27,857 nucleotides of DNA from CAG-303 sp034172985 (GTDB lineage: Bacteria; Bacillota; Clostridia; Lachnospirales; Lachnospiraceae): contig JAXFDY010000102.1 in NCBI GenBank assembly GCA_034172985.1, forward strand, positions 1 through 27,857, given 5' to 3'. Under the pieces are notes generated by a model that was given only the letters and a program-made list of their open reading frames with translations, had not been told where the DNA came from and ran no database searches. Below, piece by piece: positions 1 to 7,481 of the stretch. The position numbers and the translations under genes were made by a program. Numbering within the stretch: the stretch's first letter is position 1; every line of letters begins with the position of its first letter.

Positions 1-133
1 GGCAGAGGGATTAAGAAAAATAGCATAAGAGAATTACTGGGTAGGGCAGGGACTGCCCGAATTAACGCCTGTGGAGATAGTAGGTTGCGAGGTCAATGAA
101 GCAGGAAGCCCATTGGCTTTAGACAATGGGTAG
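1..133 (+). pseudogene. C-terminal fragment of an IS605 OrfB/TnpB-like protein, frame broken
   Basis: From base 1 one frame reads through RELLGRAGTARINACGD and stops at 97-99. The RAGTAR-ACGD ending resembles OrfB/TnpB C-termini, which sit after the zinc-ribbon and RuvC-like core. A second frame covers the same stretch with ELTPVE and then CEVNEAGSPLALDNG, ending at the TAG at 131-133. Endings of this second type also occur in the family, so the gene may have suffered a frameshift in the 44-90 region. The start and all catalytic residues are outside the window. Family assignment rests on recognition of the short tail alone. Confidence 0.5.
109..130 (+). repeat. Subterminal hairpin of the IS right end
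   Basis: CCCATTG (109-115) and CAATGGG (124-130) are perfect 7-base inverted repeats around an 8-base loop. They lie at the end of the transposase-like fragment. Hairpins of this kind (CCCA...TGGG followed by TAGTTCAC) are typical recognition structures at IS200/IS605 ends. Confidence 0.65.
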
Positions 134-266
134 TTCACAAAAAGGTATATGATAACATATTGATTCCTAATAAAAGAGAAGAAATTTGTGGGGATTGCTG
201 TTGGAATTCACTATGTCATTTTTAGATATGAGAAAATATAGTCTGATATAAGTAAACGGAGATTTT

Positions 267-935
267 ATGACAAAATATTTTGATGTTTTAAGAAGATGTC
301 CACTTTTTTATAATATTAAAGATTTGGAGTTTACAGAAATGCTTAACTGTCTGGATACAAAAGTCAGAAAATATGGAAAAAATGAAGTGGTTTTTCATGA
401 AGGAGATCCGGTAAGATATGTTGGTATCGTTCTTTCTGGTGAGGTTCAAATTGTGCAGGTAGATTATTTTGGAAACAGGAGTCTTGTTGCCAGCATTGAA
501 TCATCAGAATTATTTGGAGAATCTTTTGCCTGTGCAGGTATATCAAGGATACCTGTAGATGTGATTGCCAGTGAGGATACAGAGATTATGCTGATTGATT
601 GTCTGAAAATCATACAATCCTGCAGTAATGCCTGCGAGTTTCACCGTCATATGATCTATAATCTGATGAAGATTGTGGCTGCAAAAAACATTATTTTTCA
701 TCAGAAAATAGAAATTATATCAAAACGCTCTACCAGAGAAAAATTAATGACATATCTGCTTTGGCAGGCGAAAAAAAATAACAGCAATAAGTTTACAATT
801 CCCTATAACCGACAGGAACTGGCAGATTATCTGGGGATAGATAGAAGTGGGTTATCTGTGGAAATCAGTAAATTATGCAGAGAAGGAGTTATTGTAAGTC
901 GAAGAAATTATTTCGAAATATTGTCAGTGCAGTAG
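267..935 (+). CDS. Crp/Fnr-family transcriptional regulator
   Basis: This 222-residue protein has the two-domain Crp/Fnr layout. An N-terminal cyclic-nucleotide-binding-like beta-roll (about residues 10-120) contains the FHEGDPVRYVGIVLSGEV strand-turn pattern. A dimerisation helix follows, and then a winged helix-turn-helix (about 178-210) with RQELADYLGIDRSGLSVEISKL. The Fnr-type N-terminal cysteine cluster is absent, and the phosphate-binding cassette (GESFACAG) does not match Crp closely, so the effector is unknown. The start is supported by GGAG at 258-261. The gene ends 9 bases before an ABC transporter ATPase gene. It therefore probably controls that exporter and perhaps responds to what it exports, which is inference. 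Confidence 0.85.
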   Translation: MTKYFDVLRRCPLFYNIKDLEFTEMLNCLDTKVRKYGKNEVVFHEGDPVRYVGIVLSGEVQIVQVDYFGNRSLVASIESSELFGESFACAGISRIPVDVIASEDTEIMLIDCLKIIQSCSNACEFHRHMIYNLMKIVAAKNIIFHQKIEIISKRSTREKLMTYLLWQAKKNNSNKFTIPYNRQELADYLGIDRSGLSVEISKLCREGVIVSRRNYFEILSVQ

Positions 936-944
936 GAGGAGTGT

Positions 945-1847
945 ATGGATGCAATAGAAATAAATAGAATTACAATGGATTATGGAAATCATAAAGGTGT
1001 GTTTGATGTGAGCTTTTCTGTAAAAAAAGGAGAGATTATGGGATTTCTGGGACCAAACGGTGCTGGAAAGACTACAACAATCAGACAATTGCTGGGATTT
1101 ACGAAGCCGGAAAGCGGAACTGTTAAAATACTTGGGATGGATGCTTTTAAAGAGGCTGATAAAATTGCAAAACATACAGGATACCTTCCGGGGGAGATAA
1201 CATTTATTGATTCCATGAACGGAATGGAGTTTATACGTTTTGTAGCCGGAATGAAGGGAATGAAAGACTTAGGACGGGCACCTGAACTGATTCAGCGGTT
1301 TGAGCTGGATACTGTTGGAATGATAAAGAAAATGTCCAAAGGAATGAAGCAGAAGATGGGGATTGTATGTGCTTTTATGCAGGATCCGGAAATTTTGATC
1401 CTGGATGAACCCACCAGCGGATTAGATCCACTGATGCAAAATGTTTTTGTAGAACTTCTTATGGAAGAAAAAGAACGGGGAAAGACAGTATTGATGTCTT
1501 CTCATATTTTTGAAGAAGTTGAAAAAACCTGTGACAGAGTGGCTATTATACGAAACGGAAAACTTATGTCGGTGGAAAATATTGAAAAGTTAAAAAACAG
1601 CAGAAGTAAAACTTTGATATTGAGATTAAAAGATGCGGAAGATGCTTTGGCGTTATGCGGCAAATACAATGAACTAACAGGTCAGATGGGGAGTGTGGAT
1701 GAAACACAGGTGACGTTGTCTGTTCGGGGAAATATGGATGCCCTGATTAAGCTGATTAGCCAGTTTACTGTGTCGGACATGGAGATACATACTCAAAGTC
1801 TTGAGGAACTGTTTATGCATTTTTATGGAGGTGAGAACCATGATTAA
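945..1847 (+). CDS. ABC-2 type exporter, ATP-binding protein
   Basis: This 300-residue ATPase of the NatA/CcmA type powers export through the permease encoded next. Walker A is GPNGAGKTT (36-44). The signature motif is degenerate (MSKGMKQK, around 128-135), as is common in ABC-2 exporters. Walker B is LILDEPTSGLDP (around 149-160), and the switch histidine is in SSHIF. About 80 C-terminal residues after the nucleotide-binding domain match the usual extension of drug or antibiotic exporters. GGAGGAG just before the ATG supports the start. It follows the Crp/Fnr gene by 9 bases, and its stop overlaps the permease start by 8 bases, so the three genes are one operon. The substrate cannot be read from the sequence. 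Confidence 0.9.
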   Translation: MDAIEINRITMDYGNHKGVFDVSFSVKKGEIMGFLGPNGAGKTTTIRQLLGFTKPESGTVKILGMDAFKEADKIAKHTGYLPGEITFIDSMNGMEFIRFVAGMKGMKDLGRAPELIQRFELDTVGMIKKMSKGMKQKMGIVCAFMQDPEILILDEPTSGLDPLMQNVFVELLMEEKERGKTVLMSSHIFEEVEKTCDRVAIIRNGKLMSVENIEKLKNSRSKTLILRLKDAEDALALCGKYNELTGQMGSVDETQVTLSVRGNMDALIKLISQFTVSDMEIHTQSLEELFMHFYGGENHD

Positions 1848-2640
1848 CATGACTTTATATAAAAAAGAATGGAAATCCAATGGCATTTTGTTGCTCATCT
1901 TTATGGCGGTTTTAAGTATATATTCATATATGATTATAGCCATGTTTGAACCTCAGTTAGGTGATAGCCTGAAAGTAATGGCGGAGAGTATGCCGGAGCT
2001 ATTTGCGGCATTTGGCATGTTGGATGTGGGAACTACCTTATTGGAATTTATTACGGGATATTTATATGGATTTTTATTTATCGTATTTCCGTGTGTATTT
2101 ATCATTATACTGACAAACAGACTAATTGCACGTTATGTGGATCAGGGGTCTATGATCTATTTGCTCTGTACACCTGTAAAACGTCGAAAAATAGCAGAAA
2201 CACAGGCATGCTTTCTATTTTCAACGCTGATATTTCTTACAGGCTATCTGGTGGCTTTGATTATTTTAGTCAGTCATTTCATGTTTCCAGGGGAACTTGA
2301 GAATGCTGCATTTCTTCGGATGAATGTAGGTCTGTTAGGAACATATATCTTTTTTGGCGGAGTGGGATTTTGCATATCCTGTATTTTTAATGAATCAAGA
2401 AAAGTATTAACTATTTCCACGGCGGTAGTGGTTTATTCTTTGCTTGTGCAAATGATTTCTCAGGTAGGAGATAAGTTTGAAAACCTTAAATATATAACGC
2501 CATTAACATTATTTAGTCCTGAAAAGCTTGCGGCATCGGAGCCGGAGGCATGGGTAGCATGTATTTTTTTGTATATCATAGGATTTTCCTGTGTTTTATT
2601 TGGAATTTTTCGATTTGAGCATAGAAATCTATCCATCTGA
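1840..2640 (+). CDS. ABC-2 type exporter, permease protein
   Basis: This 266-residue integral membrane protein is the transmembrane partner of the preceding ATPase. About six hydrophobic segments are visible, starting with LLLIFMAVLSIYSYMII near residue 14. There is a long first extracytoplasmic stretch and a polar C-terminus (FRFEHRNLSI), as in ABC-2 permeases. I place the start at ATG 1840 because GGAGGTG lies at 1827-1833 with ideal spacing. An upstream TTG in the same frame would overlap the ATPase gene by 47 bases and has no comparable ribosome binding site. The 8-base overlap suggests translational coupling. Its stop lies 2 bases from the convergent yeiH-type gene with no clear terminator between them. 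Confidence 0.85.
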   Translation: MINMTLYKKEWKSNGILLLIFMAVLSIYSYMIIAMFEPQLGDSLKVMAESMPELFAAFGMLDVGTTLLEFITGYLYGFLFIVFPCVFIIILTNRLIARYVDQGSMIYLLCTPVKRRKIAETQACFLFSTLIFLTGYLVALIILVSHFMFPGELENAAFLRMNVGLLGTYIFFGGVGFCISCIFNESRKVLTISTAVVVYSLLVQMISQVGDKFENLKYITPLTLFSPEKLAASEPEAWVACIFLYIIGFSCVLFGIFRFEHRNLSI

Positions 2641-2642
2641 TT

Positions 2643-3644
2643 TCAGATAATTCCCATCATATACTCTACTCCGAGAGCAACAATAACAACAAGCGCAGAA
2701 ATAAGAAAGCCATGCATCATAGGAGCAAATCCTGATTTACGCATTTCATGAAAACTGGTATTAAGGCCTATGGCAGCTAATGCTGTAATCATGAGAAACT
2801 TACTTAACTCTTTCAAAAATCCGGATATAGTTTCAGGAATCAGTCCTATACTGTAAAGGATTGAAAGAAGAAGAAAACCGAGAATAAACCATGGAAGCAG
2901 GGTGCGGAATCTGACCGGATGGGCAGTTTTGTCAGAAATTCCAGATTCTTTGTATAAACTTATCATCGCAAAAACAAGAACTGTAGGGATGATGGCGAGT
3001 GTTCTGGTAAGCTTTACCATCATGGCAAAATCCCCGGCATTTTCTGAGTAAGCATATCCGGCAGCCACAACGCTGGAAGTATCATTGACAGCAGTGCCTG
3101 CCCAAAGTCCGTAAGCCATATCACTTAATCCAAGAGCCTTGCCCCAAAATGGAAAAAGAACAATCATGGCCATATCAAAGAGAAAAGTAGCAGACATGGC
3201 ATATGCAATATCACGGTCTTTGGCGTGAATGACTGGCGCAATAGCTGCGATAGCAGAACCTCCGCAAATGCCGGTTCCGGCAGAAATCAGGCTGGAAAGT
3301 TTCCAGTCGATTCCCAAAATCTTTCCTATCACATATCCCCCACCAAAACAGGCGAGCAGAGTAAATGCCATAACTGTCATAGATAATTTTCCCACTTGAA
3401 AAATAACAGTAATATTTAAAGAAGCACCAAGAAGAATAATCGCCAGACGCAAAATCTTTTTTGAAGTAAAGGATACACCGTTTTTAAAAATATCCCATCT
3501 AAACAGATAATTATGGAAAAACATACCTATAAAAAGTGCAATGATGCTGGCTCCTATCAGATGGACAGGTAAAATTGTTTCAATCAATTTGGCAATAAAT
3601 GCGATGATCAGTGCAGCAAGAAAACCAGGTAAAATAGTCTTCAT
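2643..3644 (-). CDS. YeiH/UPF0324-family putative sulfate exporter-like membrane protein
   Basis: This 333-residue polytopic membrane protein has 9-10 predicted transmembrane helices. It begins MKTILPGFLAALIIAFIAKL and contains the family-type segments LIGASIIALFIGMFFHN, LAIILLGASLNI and GTGICGGSAIAAIAPVI, as well as GLWAGTAVNDTSSVVAAG. These patterns mark the conserved hypothetical 698 / YeiH family. Transport of sulfate or another anion is inferred for some members and is not proven for this one. AAGGATGA upstream on the minus strand serves as the ribosome binding site. The gene is transcribed divergently from the D-lactate dehydrogenase across a 135-base spacer. A partner LysR regulator, usual for yeiH in enterobacteria, is absent here. 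Confidence 0.85.
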   Translation of the reverse strand: MKTILPGFLAALIIAFIAKLIETILPVHLIGASIIALFIGMFFHNYLFRWDIFKNGVSFTSKKILRLAIILLGASLNITVIFQVGKLSMTVMAFTLLACFGGGYVIGKILGIDWKLSSLISAGTGICGGSAIAAIAPVIHAKDRDIAYAMSATFLFDMAMIVLFPFWGKALGLSDMAYGLWAGTAVNDTSSVVAAGYAYSENAGDFAMMVKLTRTLAIIPTVLVFAMISLYKESGISDKTAHPVRFRTLLPWFILGFLLLSILYSIGLIPETISGFLKELSKFLMITALAAIGLNTSFHEMRKSGFAPMMHGFLISALVVIVALGVEYMMGII

Positions 3645-3779
3645 AGAATTATCATCCTTTCGATTTTTTCAATAGTGTCTCTTATTTTTCTTTTTTTATT
3701 CCGTATATTTGTGGTAATAGCAGTAAAAAATAAGATATATCAATAAAAAGGCTGAATAAATACCAGAAAGGATATTAAG

Positions 3780-4769
3780 ATGAAAATATTATTCTATGAT
3801 GCAAAAAAATATGATATACAATCATTTACAAAAGAAGTAGAAAATTATCCAGATATTGAAATTAAATATCTGGAAGCAGATATATCTCCAACCACTGCGG
3901 TTTTGGCAAAAGAGTATGATGCAATTTGTGCATTTGTGAGTTCCGATCTTGGAACAGAAGTATTAAATGCGCTGGCAGACGTGGGAGTAAGACTGATTCT
4001 TATGCGATGTGCAGGATTTAAAAATAAAGATATGGAAACAGCTTCAAAAATAGAGATCACTGTTATGAGAGTGCCGGGTTATTCTCCGGAAGCAGTTGCA
4101 GAATTTGCCATTACACTTGCATTGGCAGTTGGTCGAAGGCTTCATAAAAGTTATATTAAAGTAAGGGAAAATAATTTTAGTCTTACGGGTCTTACAGGCG
4201 TGAATTTTTATGGGAAAACTGCCGGGATTATAGGAACGGGAAAGATTGGTGCGGCAATGTGTAAAATCTGTCATGGTATGGGCATGAAAGTCATTGCCTA
4301 TGATAAATATCCGAATGCAAATCTGGAATTTGTAGAATATCGTGAGTTTGATGAAGTATTAAAACAAAGTGATATGATTTCCCTCCATTGTCCGCTGACG
4401 GATGAAAATTATCATATGATTAATGCAGATACGATTGAGAAAATGAAGGATAATGTGATACTGGTAAATACTTCCAGAGGGGCGTTGGTAAATACAAAGG
4501 ATTTAGTTCAAGGGATTCGGGCAAAGAAATTTTTTGGTGTGGGACTGGATGTATATGAAGAAGAAACCCATAATGTATTTGAGAACAGGGAGGACGATAT
4601 ATTAGACAATTCCGTGGTTGCAAGACTTCTTTCATTTCCAAATGTAATCGTAACTTCTCATCAGGGATTTTTGACAGAGGAAGCTCTGGAAGCGATTAGC
4701 AGAATTACATTGCAGAATGCCATGGATTATGTGGAAGGCACTGTGAAAAGTGAAAATACAGTGTTGTAA
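3780..4769 (+). CDS. ldhA: D-lactate dehydrogenase (D-isomer-specific 2-hydroxyacid dehydrogenase)
   Basis: This 329-residue cytoplasmic enzyme reduces pyruvate to D-lactate with NADH, regenerating NAD+ in fermentation. The substrate-domain motif YSPEAVAEFA (101-110) is typical of D-lactate dehydrogenases. The Rossmann motif is GTGKIG (152-157). The catalytic triad is visible as Arg233 in NTSRG, Glu262 in DVYEEE and His294 in TSHQG, each two residues below the Lactobacillus numbering. AAAGGA lies just upstream of the ATG. A weak promoter-like pair (TTGTGG 3709-3714, TAAGAT 3731-3736) precedes it. I looked for a Rex operator and saw none. A related 2-ketoacid substrate (hydroxyisocaproate type) is possible, but lactate is more likely. 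Confidence 0.88.
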   Translation: MKILFYDAKKYDIQSFTKEVENYPDIEIKYLEADISPTTAVLAKEYDAICAFVSSDLGTEVLNALADVGVRLILMRCAGFKNKDMETASKIEITVMRVPGYSPEAVAEFAITLALAVGRRLHKSYIKVRENNFSLTGLTGVNFYGKTAGIIGTGKIGAAMCKICHGMGMKVIAYDKYPNANLEFVEYREFDEVLKQSDMISLHCPLTDENYHMINADTIEKMKDNVILVNTSRGALVNTKDLVQGIRAKKFFGVGLDVYEEETHNVFENREDDILDNSVVARLLSFPNVIVTSHQGFLTEEALEAISRITLQNAMDYVEGTVKSENTVL

Positions 4770-4792
4770 GAAATACTGAAATCTGATATACT
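4764..4792 (+). promoter_or_regulatory. Sigma-A promoter for the GH43 gene
   Basis: TTGTAA (4764-4769) and TATACT (4787-4792) are separated by exactly 17 bases. They lie 42 bases before the GH43 start and overlap the ldhA stop codon. This suggests the glycosidase gene is transcribed separately from ldhA. Confidence 0.5.
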
Positions 4793-4833
4793 AAGAGATA
4801 TTAAGCTGTTTCCACAGCAGAATGGAGGAATTT

Positions 4834-5793
4834 ATGAGTCAGGAATTACATTATAACAACCCAATTGTTTTGCAGAGAGCAGATCCATATGTATATCGCC
4901 ATACAGATGGTTACTATTATTTTACAGGTTCTGTACCATCATATGATTGTATCGAGCTTAGAAGAGCAAAAACAATAGCAGAATTGGCAGATGCAGAGAC
5001 TTTTGTAGTATGGAGAAAACATGAGACTGGTGAAATGAGTCAGCACATCTGGGCTCCGGAACTTCATTATCTGGATGGAAAATGGTATATTTATTTTGCT
5101 GCAAGCAAAGTAGATGATATCTGGAGACTTCGTCCTTATGTTTTAGAGTGCACAGGTCAAGATCCGTTAAGAGATGAATGGGTAGAGCGTGGGATGATTC
5201 AGCCTGCAGATGGAGATGAAAAAACATTTATTGACTTTTCATTGGACTCTACCGTATTTGAAAATAAAGGAAAAAGATATCTTTGCTGGGCAGAGAAAAC
5301 AGGCGGTCAGTTTGCGGCATCGAATCTTTATTTGGCAGAGATGGAGACACCAACGAAGTTGAAGACTGCGCAGTTTATGCTTACAACACCGGATTACGAT
5401 TGGGAAAGAGTGGACTTCTGGGTAAATGAAGGTCCGGCAGTAATTAAAAATAATGGCAAGATATATATTACTTTTTCTGCCAGTGCGACTGGTGCATGTT
5501 ATTGTATGGGACTGATGGAGGCGGATGAAGATGCTGACTTATTAGACCGTAATTCATGGAAAAAATCAAGATATCCGGTTTGTAAAACAGATTATGAGAA
5601 GAAGATTTACGGACCAGGTCATAACAGTTTTACAGTGGCAGAGGATGGCGTAACACCGCTTTGTATCTATCATGCAAGACCATACGAAGAAATCGTAGGA
5701 GATCCATTATATGATCCAAACAGACATGCCATGGTCATGAAAGTCATCTTTGATGAAGAGGGAAGACCGGTATTTGATTTTGATCAGGTATAA
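4834..5793 (+). CDS. Glycoside hydrolase family 43 enzyme (arabinofuranosidase/xylosidase/galactanase type)
   Basis: This 319-residue single-domain five-bladed beta-propeller enzyme hydrolyses arabinose-, xylose- or galactose-containing glycan side chains by inversion. The three GH43 acidic residues are visible: Asp17 in QRADPYV (base), Asp138 in DFSLDST (pKa modulator) and Glu199 in WVNEGP (acid). HIWAPELHY (71-79) is also typical. There is no signal peptide, so it should act on imported oligosaccharides in the cytoplasm. I start at ATG 4834 because GGAGG (4824-4828) lies 5 bases upstream; the in-frame ATG at 4822 has no comparable site. It precedes a GH30 gene and may work with it on type II arabinogalactan, which is inference. 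The exact substrate is undetermined. Confidence 0.85.
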   Translation: MSQELHYNNPIVLQRADPYVYRHTDGYYYFTGSVPSYDCIELRRAKTIAELADAETFVVWRKHETGEMSQHIWAPELHYLDGKWYIYFAASKVDDIWRLRPYVLECTGQDPLRDEWVERGMIQPADGDEKTFIDFSLDSTVFENKGKRYLCWAEKTGGQFAASNLYLAEMETPTKLKTAQFMLTTPDYDWERVDFWVNEGPAVIKNNGKIYITFSASATGACYCMGLMEADEDADLLDRNSWKKSRYPVCKTDYEKKIYGPGHNSFTVAEDGVTPLCIYHARPYEEIVGDPLYDPNRHAMVMKVIFDEEGRPVFDFDQV

Positions 5794-5842
5794 GGTTTAT
5801 AAAACTGATAGCCATGTCATGTGGCAATTTGTATAATAGAGT

Positions 5843-5868
5843 AGCTGCTCATTGTGAGCAGCTCTTTT
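5843..5868 (+). terminator. Rho-independent terminator after GH43
   Basis: AGCTGCTCA (5843-5851) and TGAGCAGCT (5855-5863) form a perfect 9-base-pair stem with a 3-base loop, followed by CTTTT. It lies 50 bases after the GH43 stop. Confidence 0.8.
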
Positions 5869-5914
5869 GCGTACTTAGGATCGATTTGATTTATGTGTAA
5901 AGAGGAAAGCGATA

Positions 5915-7359
5915 ATGGCTGATTTAGAAAAAAAGATTGTAGTGACAAAAAATGTACGATTGGTACAAATAATGGCGTTTTTCAGGGCTGGGGCTCCAGT
6001 CTCTGCTGGTGGGCAAATAGAATCGGTTATTCGCCGGTATTAACAGATCAGGCTGCCGAACTGTTTTATGGCAAATCAGGGTTGGAATTAAATATCATGC
6101 GTTACAATATAGGTGGTGGTGATAATCCGGAACATCATCATATCACGAGAACCGATTCTGCGATTCCAGGATGGACGAAATGGAATGAAGGAAAAAGAAT
6201 TTTTGAATATGACTATGAAGCAGATCAAAATCAGTTGAATGTGCTGGAAAAATGTTATAAAAAAGCCGGAGAACAGGCATATGTGGAAGCGTTTTCCAAT
6301 TCGGCCCCTTATTATATGACAAAAAGTGGCTGTTCTTCCGGAGGAAATGATCCCTCAGTCAATAATCTGAAAGAGGAGAGTTATGAAGAATTTGCATCGT
6401 ATCTTGCACATGTATGTAGCTATCTGCAGAATCACCTTCATATTCAGGTTTCAAGTATTGCAGCAATGAATGAACCAAATACCGATTATTGGGTTGCCAT
6501 GAGTGAAAAACAGGAAGGATGTCATTTTGATATAGGAACTTCTCAATCCCGTATGCTGCTCGCCACAGAAAAGGCATTCAGACAGTCAGGCTTAAACCGT
6601 ATAGAAATCACTGCCAGTGACGAAACCAGTACAGATAAACAGCTTCTTGCCTGTGAATCATATACGGAAGAGGCATGGAAGGTTATCAGGAGAATCAGTA
6701 CTCATACTTATGGAATAGAGAAGCGAAAAGAGATGGGGGAATATGCTTTGACACATGGATACAACCTTTGGATGAGTGAGGCAGATGGAAGTTTTGTTGC
6801 TGGGGAGCATGCCGGCGAAATGCGAGCTGCTTTAGGATTTGCACAAAAAATCATAGATGATATCAATGAATTATCGCCCTCTGCCTGGGTTATGTGGCAA
6901 TTGATTGACAATCATATTTCACGGTATGGATATAATGGCAATCAGGATTTCGGAATGCCTGATACTTCAGAGGGATATTGGGGAGTAGCCGTTGCGGATC
7001 ATGATAGGGAAGAGATTATTTTAACAAAGAAGTATTATGCCTTTGGCCAGTTTACAAAATATATACATCCTGGCGATCAATTGATTCTTTGTGGCAATCA
7101 TGCCCTGGCAGCTTACGCTCCAGGTAGGAAACAGATAAATATTGTTGTAATCAATTACAGTGAAAAAGAGGAGAATGTGAAGATAGATCTATCGGAGTTT
7201 TCAATGCAGGAGATGGATGCTAAAGTCATCAGAACCAGCGGTACATTACAAAAGGGAGAAAACTGGAAGATATGTCAGCCGGTTAAAGTAAAAAAAGGCA
7301 TTTTGGAGGCTGCATTAAAAGAATATTCGATTACTACGTTTCAGTGTACTTTTTGGTAA
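5915..7359 (+). pseudogene. GH30 family (endo-beta-1,6-galactanase-like) glycosidase, frameshifted near its 5' end
   Basis: The expected start, ATG 5915 preceded by AGAGGA, opens a frame (MADLEKKIVV...) that ends at 6040-6042. The conserved GH30 start FQGWGSSLCWWANRIGYS is instead encoded in the -1 frame from about 5971. That frame continues uninterrupted to 7359 but has no ATG, GTG or TTG between its upstream stop (5920-5922) and the TTG at 6082. Restoring one base near 5968-5972 would give LVQINGVFQGWG and a protein of about 481 residues, normal for the family. The catalytic residues survive: acid/base Glu in MNEPNTD (codon 6472-6474) and nucleophile Glu in MSEADG (codon 6778-6780). SGCSSGGND and QEGCHFD resemble subfamily 5 galactanases. 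No signal peptide is seen. A sequencing error, a true pseudogene and -1 frameshifting at A-AAA-AAG (5929-5935 region) are all possible. Confidence 0.75.
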
Positions 7360-7398
7360 ATCATAAGCTCGTTGTCAATATTTGTCGAAATGAAAACA

Positions 7399-7427
7399 TT
7401 GACAGAGAAAAAAGGTGGGATTATAAT
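7399..7427 (+). promoter_or_regulatory. Consensus sigma-A promoter for the hybrid kinase
   Basis: TTGACA (7399-7404) and TATAAT (7422-7427) match the consensus perfectly with a 17-base spacer. Transcription should start near 7434, leaving a leader of about 48 bases before ATG 7482. Confidence 0.8.
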
Positions 7428-7481
7428 GGCACGATGAGTCAAACGCCTAAGTCAAAGGAGATACATGGAGGAGTATGGCAG

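Larger units (their letters stand above)
1..139 (+). mobile_element. Right-end remnant of an IS200/IS605-family element
   Basis: The first ~100 bases encode what looks like the extreme C-terminus of an OrfB/TnpB-type protein. They are followed by a subterminal hairpin (arms 109-115 and 124-130) and the end-like sequence TAGTTCAC (131-138). A short imperfect hairpin just after the orfB stop is the usual architecture of an IS200/IS605 right end, where TnpA recognises single-stranded hairpins. The rest of the element lies outside the window, so completeness and mobility cannot be judged. The exact right cleavage point is a guess. Confidence 0.6.

Noticed and set aside
267..935. Calling the regulator Fnr (oxygen sensor)
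   Set aside because: The N-terminal cysteine cluster needed for the [4Fe-4S] sensor is absent.
2635..2648. ATCTGA/TCAGAT inverted repeat at the convergent stops as a terminator
   Set aside because: Only 6 base pairs with a 2-base loop and no T-tract; too weak.
3645..3779. Rex redox operator before ldhA
   Set aside because: No TTGTTAA-type inverted repeat is visible; only a weak promoter-like pair.
7426..7437. Mini-ORF ATG-GCA-CGA-TGA and an in-frame ATG 7434 with GGTGGG upstream as start of the kinase
   Set aside because: The first ATG overlaps the -10 box of a perfect promoter, and ATG 7434 would be at the transcript start. ATG 7482 with GGAGGAG is better.
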